From NCBI GenBank assembly GCA_002362595.1, contig DEUO01000118.1, positions 1 through 18,244 on the forward strand: 18,244 nt of DNA, given 5' to 3'. Position numbers and translations under genes: made by a program. Source of the DNA: Caryophanales bacterium UBA3260 (GTDB lineage Bacteria; Bacillota_I; Bacilli_A; RF39; UBA660). The notes beneath the pieces were generated by a model, which saw only the letters and a program-made list of their open reading frames with translations, had not been told where the DNA came from and did no database searches. Of the stretch, positions 6,493 to 12,983 are shown piece after piece (the first letter of the stretch is position 1; the number at the start of each line of letters is the position of its first letter).

Positions 6493-7949
6493 TATTTAAC
6501 CTCCTTTGCTATTTGTCCTTTAAATCCAAGTAAGCTTTCTAATGCATATGCAATATTTAGGACATTTTCATCGTCATAGCAATTACCAGTTATGTTAACA
6601 CCTACTGGTAAGCCTGATACAAAGCCGTTTGGGATAGTAATTGATGGGAAACCACCAAAGTTGCCTACTTGCAAATGCTCTTCTAGAGCAGCTGTATTTT
6701 CATCTAAGATGTCTTTAGAACCATCTATATGTTTAGCAGGGCCAGAACCAACTGGTAAAATTACTGCATCATAATCAGTAAATATTTCTTTCCATCTATC
6801 AACTAGTAATCTTCTTACTCTTTGAGCATTTTTGAAATATCTTTCTTGATTTTCTTTTTGTAAAACATAAGAACCGATTACAAAACGTCTTTTAATTAAT
6901 GGAGAGAATCCTTTAGTACGGTGGTCTTTCATCATATCAATGTAGTTGTCACCTTCTCCTCTTGGACCGAAACAGATACCAGTTAAGTTAGACATATTAC
7001 TTGTTGCTTCAGCACAAGATATAACTACATATACTGATGGTTGAGCTTTTAGTAATGCTTCATCAACTGATACTTCATCAACAGTCATACCTAGTTCACG
7101 ACATTTATCGATAGTTTTATAGAAGTTATCTAAATGGTCAAGTAGTTCTTGAGAAGCGTTAGGATATCTATCTTTATCAACTATTTCTTTGATATAACAT
7201 AACTTCTTACCTTTTACATCACCTGTACAAGCATTATGTAAATGAATGTTACTAGAATCCCAAGATGTCATATCATTGATATCTATTCCTTTCATTGTAT
7301 CAACAACGATTGCAGCATCTTTTACACTACGAGTTAAAACACCACAATGGTCTAGGCTGGAAGCGAAGGCAAATAAACCGTATCTAGATATCATTCCATA
7401 AGTTGGCTTATATCCGACAATACCACAGTAGGCAGCTGGTTTACGAATGGAATCTCCAGTATCCGAACCTAAAGCATAAGGATAGACGCCTGATGCAACA
7501 GCGGCTGCGGAACCAGATGAAGATCCAGCGCAAAGTCTTGTTGTATCCCAAGGATTTTTCTGAATACCAGTATGGCCAGTTGTACCTGTTCCACCCATTC
7601 CAAATTCATCTAAGGCTGTTTTGTTTACTTTTATTGCTCCAGCGGCGTTTAAATGTTCAACAGCAGTAGCATTAAAAAATGGTATATAGTCTTTTAAAGT
7701 GTTTGAAGAACCAGTAGATAAAATATCTTTTGTAGAATAATTATCTTTAACGCCATATGGAATACCAGATAATAAGTTATCTGTAACCTCTCCACCCTTA
7801 GCGTTGTCTAAGATAGTAACAAAGGCATTGCATTTATCTTGAACTTCATGTGATAGTTTTAAAGATTCTTTAACTAGTTCATCACTGGTTACTTCGCCTT
7901 TAATTAACATTTCATGTAATTCTTCGATTGTTTTATTCATATATTTCAT
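6492..7949 (-). CDS. gatA: Asp/Glu-tRNA amidotransferase subunit A (variant active-site loop)
   Basis: GatA is an amidase-signature enzyme that releases ammonia from glutamine and channels it to GatB. The Ser-cisSer-Lys triad is present: Lys68 in GVKDN (66-70), the cis-Ser in the GSSSGSAAAVASG loop (142-154) and Ser167 as nucleophile. The nucleophile loop reads SDTGDSIRKPA (162-172), whereas the common form is SDTGGSIRQPA; the cis-Ser loop has GSSSGS instead of GSSGGS. SLDHCGVLTR (199-207) also departs from the usual SLDQIGP. The other core blocks and the 485-residue length are normal, so the protein looks functional but belongs to a divergent GatA subgroup. The first ATG is chosen over the ATG three codons later because GAGG lies 7 bases before it. 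The gene follows gatC by 10 bases. Confidence 0.94.
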   Translation of the reverse strand: MKYMNKTIEELHEMLIKGEVTSDELVKESLKLSHEVQDKCNAFVTILDNAKGGEVTDNLLSGIPYGVKDNYSTKDILSTGSSNTLKDYIPFFNATAVEHLNAAGAIKVNKTALDEFGMGGTGTTGHTGIQKNPWDTTRLCAGSSSGSAAAVASGVYPYALGSDTGDSIRKPAAYCGIVGYKPTYGMISRYGLFAFASSLDHCGVLTRSVKDAAIVVDTMKGIDINDMTSWDSSNIHLHNACTGDVKGKKLCYIKEIVDKDRYPNASQELLDHLDNFYKTIDKCRELGMTVDEVSVDEALLKAQPSVYVVISCAEATSNMSNLTGICFGPRGEGDNYIDMMKDHRTKGFSPLIKRRFVIGSYVLQKENQERYFKNAQRVRRLLVDRWKEIFTDYDAVILPVGSGPAKHIDGSKDILDENTAALEEHLQVGNFGGFPSITIPNGFVSGLPVGVNITGNCYDDENVLNIAYALESLLGFKGQIAKEVK

Positions 7950-7959
7950 TTTAACACCT

Positions 7960-8256
7960 CTATCCTACTACCTTAGGAACTTGAACTTCGTCCCCATCAG
8001 TTTCATCGCTATTTCGTAGTAATTCTTCAATAGGAACTGATTCTACAACCACGTCATCTCTTAGCTCATATTTAAAGTCGTCTAAACAATGAGTCATAGG
8101 TTCTACTTCGCTTATATTAGGTATTTGTGTAACTAAATCTAAGTTTTTATCAATGATATCAAATTCGTCTAATACCATTTTGTTTTCTTCAGGAGTTAAG
8201 CCGATAAGTAGTTTATCAGCATAATCATCTACCATTTCTTTTGTAAATTTACTCAT
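7960..8256 (-). CDS. gatC: Asp/Glu-tRNA amidotransferase subunit C
   Basis: GatC is the small, mostly extended subunit that wraps GatA and GatB together. The 98-residue product has the usual length, an N-terminal helix with KLLIGLTPEE (15-24), then the typical tail V-E-P-M-T-H followed by L-R-D-D-V-V and a closing V-Q-V-P-K-V-V-G. The ATG overlaps the end of aspS by 8 bases, and its GAGGTG ribosome site lies inside the last aspS codons, so translation is probably coupled. The order gatC-gatA-gatB directly after aspS suggests joint production of AspRS and the transamidase. Confidence 0.94.
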   Translation of the reverse strand: MSKFTKEMVDDYADKLLIGLTPEENKMVLDEFDIIDKNLDLVTQIPNISEVEPMTHCLDDFKYELRDDVVVESVPIEELLRNSDETDGDEVQVPKVVG

Positions 8257-10012
8257 CTTTTTTCACCTCTATTTTTATTCCTAATTCTTTTAATTGCATT
8301 CTTGTAAGCTCTGAAGGACTTCCCATCATGTTATCTGCACCACTGGCACTTGTTGGGAATGCTTGAACTTCTCTTAAATTAGGTTCATCTTTTATAAGCA
8401 TTAATATACGATCTATACCTGGTGCCATTCCACCATGAGGAGGGCAACCATATTTAAATGCTGTAAAGATAGATTTAAATCTTATTTCTATTTCATCTTT
8501 AGTATAACCAACTACTTCAAAGCCTTTAGCTAATGATTCTAAATCATGGTTACGGATTGCGCCACTTGCCATTTCGTTACCGTTACATACAAAATCATAT
8601 TGGTAAGCAAGAATGTCTTCAACATTTTCATGCGTTTTATAATCGCTAATTCCACCATGAGGTAGACTAAATGGATTATGACAGAATTCATACTTCTTAG
8701 TTTCGTCATCATATTCAAACATTGGAAAATCTTTGATGATACATAATTCTAATTTGTTTTTATCAATTAAATCTAATTTACGGCCAATTTCATCTCTAAT
8801 AAGACCAGCAAATTTCTGGGCAATCTTTTTACGTTTATTAGCTATAAAGAATATTACTGAGTTTTCTTTCATTTCAAAATTCTTAACTAATGAATCTCTT
8901 TCTTCAGCACTTAAAAACTTATCTATAGGTCCTTTAAATGTTTTATCTTCCATTAGAGTTAAATAACCGATGCCGGGCATTCCGATACTTGATGCAAAAT
9001 CAACTATTTCATTAAACCAAGAGTTTGATTTATCACCAATATCATCTACTACTATAGTTTTTATAGTACTTTTTTTAAATGGACCAAAGGTAGTATCTTT
9101 TAATATTTCTGTAGCATCTTTAATAATTAGTGGGTTACGTAAATCTGGTTTATCTGTACCATACATTTCCATAGCATCTTTATAAGCAATTCTTCTAAAT
9201 GGTTTTGGGCTTACATTCTTATCACTAAATTTAGTAAAGACGTCATAGAAGATATCTTCACCAACACTCAAAACTTCTTCTTCTGTTACATAACTCATTT
9301 CTAAATCTAATTGATAGAATTCTAAGGTTCTATCTCTTCTTGCGTCTTCATCTCTAAAACATGGAGCTATTTGAAAATATTTTTCTATTCCTCCAACCAT
9401 TAATAATTCTTTATATATTTGTGGTGCTTGAGGAAGAGCATAGAATTTTCCTTTAAAGTTTCTTGAAGGAACAACGAAGTCTCTTGCTCCTTCTGGACTT
9501 GACGCTGTAAGAATTGGAGTCTGTACTTCAGTAAATCCTAAGTCATACATTTTATTTCTCAAAAAATGTAGGACATCACTACGTAATTTAATATTTTCTT
9601 TTACTTTATTATTACGCATATCTAAATATCTATATTTTAATCTAATATCTTCGTTTGCTTCTTTACTAGATATAATAGAAAAAGGTAAATCGTGCAATGA
9701 TGCACTAAGTACTTCTAAACTATCTACTAGTAATTCAACTTCTCCAGTTTTAAGGCGATTATTATAAGTCGCCTCATCTCTTTTTCTAACTACACCAGTT
9801 AATTTAATAACTGATTCTTTTGCTAAACCTATAAATAATGAATCGTCATTACTTACTGTTTGCAAGGTTTCTGTATTATCTCTTAAATCAAGAAATAATA
9901 CGCCACCATGGTCACGAATGTTTTCAATCCAGCCACTTACAACAATATGTTCACCAACCATTTTTGCATCAATATCACAACAATGATGAGTTCTATATAT
10001 GTTCTCTTTCAT
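8249..10012 (-). CDS. aspS: Aspartyl-tRNA synthetase, bacterial type with non-discriminating-like anticodon-site His
   Basis: This class II synthetase charges tRNA(Asp), and possibly tRNA(Asn), with Asp. The N-terminal OB fold has GWIENIRDHGGVLFLDLRD (27-45). The catalytic core has FRDEDARRDRTLEFYQLDLEM (motif 2), a bacterial GAD-type insertion, NPFSLPHGG and PPHGGMAPGIDRILML (motif 3). The length of 587 residues is typical of the bacterial form. His35 sits where E. coli has Leu30; from memory, His here is seen in enzymes that also misacylate tRNA(Asn), such as Pseudomonas AspRS. The neighbouring gatCAB fits that role, although asnS is also present. I place the start at the ATG at 10012-10010: a GTG three codons upstream lies within the AGGGTGA ribosome site (10024-10018), 8 bases before this ATG. 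A 52-base spacer separates it from asnS. Confidence 0.95.
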   Translation of the reverse strand: MKENIYRTHHCCDIDAKMVGEHIVVSGWIENIRDHGGVLFLDLRDNTETLQTVSNDDSLFIGLAKESVIKLTGVVRKRDEATYNNRLKTGEVELLVDSLEVLSASLHDLPFSIISSKEANEDIRLKYRYLDMRNNKVKENIKLRSDVLHFLRNKMYDLGFTEVQTPILTASSPEGARDFVVPSRNFKGKFYALPQAPQIYKELLMVGGIEKYFQIAPCFRDEDARRDRTLEFYQLDLEMSYVTEEEVLSVGEDIFYDVFTKFSDKNVSPKPFRRIAYKDAMEMYGTDKPDLRNPLIIKDATEILKDTTFGPFKKSTIKTIVVDDIGDKSNSWFNEIVDFASSIGMPGIGYLTLMEDKTFKGPIDKFLSAEERDSLVKNFEMKENSVIFFIANKRKKIAQKFAGLIRDEIGRKLDLIDKNKLELCIIKDFPMFEYDDETKKYEFCHNPFSLPHGGISDYKTHENVEDILAYQYDFVCNGNEMASGAIRNHDLESLAKGFEVVGYTKDEIEIRFKSIFTAFKYGCPPHGGMAPGIDRILMLIKDEPNLREVQAFPTSASGADNMMGSPSELTRMQLKELGIKIEVKKDE

Positions 10013-10017
10013 TTTTT

Positions 10018-10026
10018 TCACCCTTT
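10018..10026 (-). promoter_or_regulatory. Shine-Dalgarno site that decides the aspS start
   Basis: AAAGGGTGA on the minus strand lies 8 bases (counted from the last G of GGG) before the ATG at 10012. The in-frame GTG at 10021-10019 is part of this pairing sequence and therefore unlikely to be the start. Confidence 0.7.
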
Positions 10027-10037
10027 CTTTTTTTATA

Positions 10038-10057
10038 ATTTATTTATTTATTTATTT
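10038..10057. repeat. (ATTT)5 tetranucleotide repeat in the asnS-aspS spacer
   Basis: Five uninterrupted ATTT units on the plus strand (AAAT on the transcribed minus strand) fill much of the 52-base gap between the asnS stop and the aspS ribosome site. A length change here would alter the spacer without touching either coding frame. In such AT-rich sequence it may be incidental. Confidence 0.75.
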
Positions 10058-10064
10058 TTATTTT

Positions 10065-11423
10065 CTAGTATTCACAATTACCAGGAGTTCTTGGATAAGG
10101 AATTACATCACGAATGTTTTCAACACCTGTTAGATAGATTAATAATCTTTCAAATCCCATTCCAAATCCTGAATGGATGCATCCACCAAATTTTCTTAAA
10201 TTTAGATACCAATCCATACTATCTACTTCCATACCTAATTCTTTCATACGATTAATAAGTTTTTCATAAGATTCTTCTCTTTGAGAGCCACCCATTAATT
10301 CACCAGCACCAGGTACTTCAAGGTCAACAGCTGCAACTGTTTTGCCGTCGTTATTTTGTTTCATGTAGAATGCTTTAATATCTTTTGGCCAGTTTTTGAT
10401 GAATACTGGTCCATTAAAGTATTCTGTAATATATTTTTCATGTTCTTTAGCTATATCTTCGCCATATTCAGGAACGAATTCCCATTTTACATCAGCTTCT
10501 TTTAATATCTTTATAGCTTCTTCATGATCTATTCTTGTAAATTTAGAATTTACTAATTTATTTAATTTATCTTTTAAACCTTTTTCAACAAATTGGTCAA
10601 AGAAATCTATTTCTAATGATGCGTTTTCTAGGACATAGTTAACGACATATTTTAGCATATCTTCCATTATATCCATATCACCATTTAAATCAGTAAAGGC
10701 CATTTCTGGTTCAATCATCCAGAATTCATTAGCATGGGTCTTAGTATTTGAGTTTTCTGCTCTAAATGTTGGACCAAATGTATATGTTTTTTTGTATGCC
10801 AAAGCAAATGTTTCTGCTTCTAGTTGACCACTAACTGTTAGATTAGCTTGTTTACCAAAGAAGTCTTTAGAGTAATCTGGTTTTCCGTTAATACGATTTA
10901 AATCAAGTGTTGTAACTTGAAACATTTCACCTGCTCCTTCACAATCGCTTGCTGTTATAAGTGGAGCATGGAAGTATACATAATTTCTTTCTTGAAAATA
11001 TTTATGTATTGCATAAGCTGCGATGCTTCTAACTCTAAATACAGCTTGGAACAAATTAGTTCTTGGGCGAAGATAAGCTACTTCTCTTAAAAATTCTCTG
11101 GTATGTCTTTTAGGTTGAATAGGATAATCTGCTGGGCAATCACCAAGTAGTGTAATTACGTTTGCTTTAAGCTCGAAATCTTGATTACCTTGAGACTCGA
11201 CAATTGTTCCTTTAACTTCTATTGCACAACCAACTAACATTTTTTGTACTTCAATAAAATTACTTATTTTGTCATCATATACTACTTGTAAATGTTGTTG
11301 AGTGGTTCCATCACTAAAATCTATAAAACCGAATTCCTTTTGTTTACGATGGTTTCTAACCCACCCTTGTACAGTAACTTCACTTCCTATTTTTACTATT
11401 TTAAATAAATCTTTTAAATCCAT
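10065..11423 (-). CDS. asnS: Asparaginyl-tRNA synthetase
   Basis: This class IIb synthetase joins Asn to tRNA(Asn) in the cytoplasm. It has an N-terminal OB-fold anticodon domain (GWVRNHRKQKEFGFIDFSDG), then the catalytic core with FHAPLITASDCEGAGEMF, a motif 2 block FGPTFRAENSNTKTHANEFWMIEPEM, and motif 3 GFGMGFERLLIYLTG followed by the AsnRS-type end IRDVIPYPRTPGNCEY. The 452-residue length is normal. The start is the ATG at 11423-11421: the longer GTG start, three codons upstream, falls inside the GAGGTGAT ribosome site (11435-11428), which is 8 bases before the ATG. The gap to the hisS stop is only 5 bases. It is encoded with aspS and gatCAB, so the direct and indirect routes to Asn-tRNA(Asn) share one transcript. 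Confidence 0.95.
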   Translation of the reverse strand: MDLKDLFKIVKIGSEVTVQGWVRNHRKQKEFGFIDFSDGTTQQHLQVVYDDKISNFIEVQKMLVGCAIEVKGTIVESQGNQDFELKANVITLLGDCPADYPIQPKRHTREFLREVAYLRPRTNLFQAVFRVRSIAAYAIHKYFQERNYVYFHAPLITASDCEGAGEMFQVTTLDLNRINGKPDYSKDFFGKQANLTVSGQLEAETFALAYKKTYTFGPTFRAENSNTKTHANEFWMIEPEMAFTDLNGDMDIMEDMLKYVVNYVLENASLEIDFFDQFVEKGLKDKLNKLVNSKFTRIDHEEAIKILKEADVKWEFVPEYGEDIAKEHEKYITEYFNGPVFIKNWPKDIKAFYMKQNNDGKTVAAVDLEVPGAGELMGGSQREESYEKLINRMKELGMEVDSMDWYLNLRKFGGCIHSGFGMGFERLLIYLTGVENIRDVIPYPRTPGNCEY

Positions 11424-11427
11424 TTCT

Positions 11428-11435
11428 ATCACCTC
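11428..11435 (-). promoter_or_regulatory. Shine-Dalgarno site that decides the asnS start
   Basis: GAGGTGAT on the minus strand lies 8 bases before the ATG at 11423. It also contains the hisS TGA stop (11431-11429) and the GTG that would otherwise extend asnS, so the downstream ATG is the better start. Confidence 0.7.
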
Positions 11436-12697
11436 AAATTTAAATCTAAATAATCATCTATTTCGGCTTCTTTTACCATTGTTACTTCTTTAGTTAGATT
11501 ATCTTTTACTTGTATTTCGCCACCTACTAAATCTTCATCATTTAGTATAATTAGCATTTTAGCATTTAATCTATCTGCTTGTTTGAATTGACCTTTTAGG
11601 GCATGATTCATATATTCTGTTTCTACTCTAAAACCATTTAATCTTAGGTCTTGGGTAAGAGCTATTGCATATTCTTTTTCAGTATCGTTAGCATATAGAA
11701 TAAATACATCTAAGTCTTTTTTGATTGGTAAGTCAACATTTTCTTTTTCTAGAGCCATTACTAGTCTTCCTATACCACAAGCGAAGCCGATACCAGGAGT
11801 ATCAGGGCCACCAAGATTGCTAACCATTGTATCGTATCTTCCGCCACCAGCTAAAACATTGTTAGCACCAAAGTCTTTTACAGTAGCTTCTATTTCAAAG
11901 ACAGTATGTGAGTAGTAATCAAGTCCCCTAACAATTTTAGGGTCTACTTCGTAATCGATATCTAATACATCTAGATAGTTTTCTACGTCTTCAAATCTGT
12001 TTTTTGATTCTTCATTTAGGTAATCTAACATTACTGGAGCGTTCTTAATAAGTTCATGATTAGCATCAAATTTACAATCTAGAATACGTAGTGGATTCTT
12101 TTTTAGTCTTTCTTGACAATCAGGACATAATTCATTGATACGTGGAGTAAAATATTTTATTAGAGCTTTACGATAATTATTTCTTGATTCAGTATCTCCT
12201 AAGCTATTTATTTTTACTTTTACTCCTTTAAGACCGAGTAATTTAAAGATATTTACAGCTAAGCTAATTACTTCAGCATCGATGGCAGGATCACTGCAAC
12301 CTAATACTTCAACACCAAATTGAGTTAATTCTCTATCACGACCAGATTGTGGTCTTTCATAACGATACATTGTTCCATTATAGTAAAGTTTTATTGGTTG
12401 GATTGGGTCACCATACATTTTATTTTCGATATAACTTCTTACTACACCAGCAGTTCCTTCTGGTCTTAGAGTCATGTTACGGTCACCACGATCGATAAAA
12501 TCATATGTTTCTTTACTTACGATATCTGTGGTATCACCGACTCCTCTATGGAATAATTCAGTACTTTCAAATAATGGAGTTCTAATTTTACCATAATTAT
12601 ATCTATCCATTATTTCATCTATGACGCGTGATACATATTGCCAGCGAAGCATTTCTTCGCCGTATATATCATGAGTTCCTTTTGGTTTTATTATCAT
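11429..12697 (-). CDS. hisS: Histidyl-tRNA synthetase
   Basis: This class II synthetase charges tRNA(His). From the chosen start (422 residues) the sequence has the N-terminal KGTHDIYG, motif 1 region, LRPEGTAGVVRSY (motif 2 start), YRYERPQSGRDREL, the histidine-binding block VRGLDYYSHTVFE and motif 3 with GIGFACGIGRL, then a C-terminal alpha/beta anticodon domain (from DLDVFILYAND). Two ATGs compete. The upstream one (12706) would leave a single base after AAGGG; the one at 12697 leaves 10 and matches the usual length ahead of KGTHDIYG, so I use it with moderate certainty. It is the first gene after the T-box leader, although that leader appears to read Asn rather than His. The TGA stop lies 5 bases ahead of asnS. 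Confidence 0.93.
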   Translation of the reverse strand: MIIKPKGTHDIYGEEMLRWQYVSRVIDEIMDRYNYGKIRTPLFESTELFHRGVGDTTDIVSKETYDFIDRGDRNMTLRPEGTAGVVRSYIENKMYGDPIQPIKLYYNGTMYRYERPQSGRDRELTQFGVEVLGCSDPAIDAEVISLAVNIFKLLGLKGVKVKINSLGDTESRNNYRKALIKYFTPRINELCPDCQERLKKNPLRILDCKFDANHELIKNAPVMLDYLNEESKNRFEDVENYLDVLDIDYEVDPKIVRGLDYYSHTVFEIEATVKDFGANNVLAGGGRYDTMVSNLGGPDTPGIGFACGIGRLVMALEKENVDLPIKKDLDVFILYANDTEKEYAIALTQDLRLNGFRVETEYMNHALKGQFKQADRLNAKMLIILNDEDLVGGEIQVKDNLTKEVTMVKEAEIDDYLDLNLR

Positions 12698-12716
12698 TTT
12701 ATTCATTCCCTTCTAA

Positions 12717-12787
12717 TATAAAAAGAGTACCTATTTTGTAAGGACGAAAATATTCCGCGGTGCCACCTTACTTTACATAGGTACTCT
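12717..12787 (-). terminator. T-box conditional terminator hairpin upstream of hisS
   Basis: A perfect 11-bp stem pairs 12787-12777 with 12734-12724, and an inner helix pairs CCTTAC (12766-12771) with GTAAGG (12738-12743), plus strand given. A run of T (12724-12720, minus strand) follows. The loop contains the T-box core, so formation of the antiterminator with uncharged tRNA would disrupt this hairpin, as in known T-box leaders. Confidence 0.88.
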
Positions 12788-12918
12788 CAATTATTTTTAT
12801 TTTATCGCTTTAATGCGTTCTTACTTTTAGAAAGTTGTTTTTCGTATATTATCCAATAAGGCGTTCGCAGCATTCTAGCCTCTCTCTGTGATTTTCATAA
12901 CATATTACTCGTCTTTCA
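12720..12918 (-). promoter_or_regulatory. T-box riboswitch, apparent Asn specifier, controlling hisS-asnS-aspS-gatCAB
   Basis: The core AAGGTGGCACCGCGG lies at 12769-12755. Stem I can be folded by eye. The base helix GAAAG (12917-12913) pairs with CTTTC (12834-12830). Above it is a specifier loop with AGTA (12909-12906) facing GAA (12843-12841). Next comes an 8-bp helix (12904-12897 with 12852-12845). The distal part has the AG-rich bulge GAGAGAGG and GCTGCGAAC (12871-12863). One base after GAA comes AAC (12839-12837), followed by A: the position expected for the specifier codon, here Asn. Stem III is the hairpin CGC-ATTAAA-GCG (12817-12806). The UGGC of the core (12765-12762) would pair with a tRNA 3' end whose discriminator base is G; this fits tRNA(Asn) and argues against tRNA(His), which has C73 in bacteria. 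Uncharged tRNA(Asn) should therefore raise expression of the whole operon. Confidence 0.9.
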
Positions 12919-12937
12919 ATAAGAAAAATCTAAATGT

Positions 12938-12966
12938 ATTATATTATTTTTTGGGTTTTATGTCAA
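12938..12966 (-). promoter_or_regulatory. Consensus sigma-A promoter of the T-box/hisS operon
   Basis: On the minus strand there is a perfect -35 TTGACA (12966-12961), exactly 17 bases, then a perfect -10 TATAAT (12943-12938). Initiation near 12930 places the T-box stem I about 12 bases downstream. The -35 lies 17 bases past the stop of the preceding gene. A promoter this strong fits control at the leader rather than at initiation. Confidence 0.92.
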
Positions 12967-12983
12967 TTATGTTTATTATTTTG

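Noticed and set aside
7403..7669. Plus-strand open frame of 88 codons inside gatA, and similar plus-strand frames over aspS, asnS, hisS, relA and gatB.
   Set aside because: They are antisense shadows of strongly conserved genes, with no ribosome site or family resemblance of their own.
8249..10012. AspRS considered as an archaeal/eukaryal-type enzyme because of possible non-discrimination.
   Set aside because: The length of about 587 residues and the GAD-type insertion show the bacterial type.
9908..10255. Plus-strand open frame of 115 codons across the aspS start and asnS end.
   Set aside because: It spans the opposite strand of two conserved genes and the ATTT repeat, and its composition reflects that; it is not a real gene.
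11429..11435. TGA read as Trp (Mollicutes code) at the hisS end.
   Set aside because: Trp is encoded by TGG in this window, and the TGA is followed directly by TAG, so the end is the same either way; standard code is adequate.
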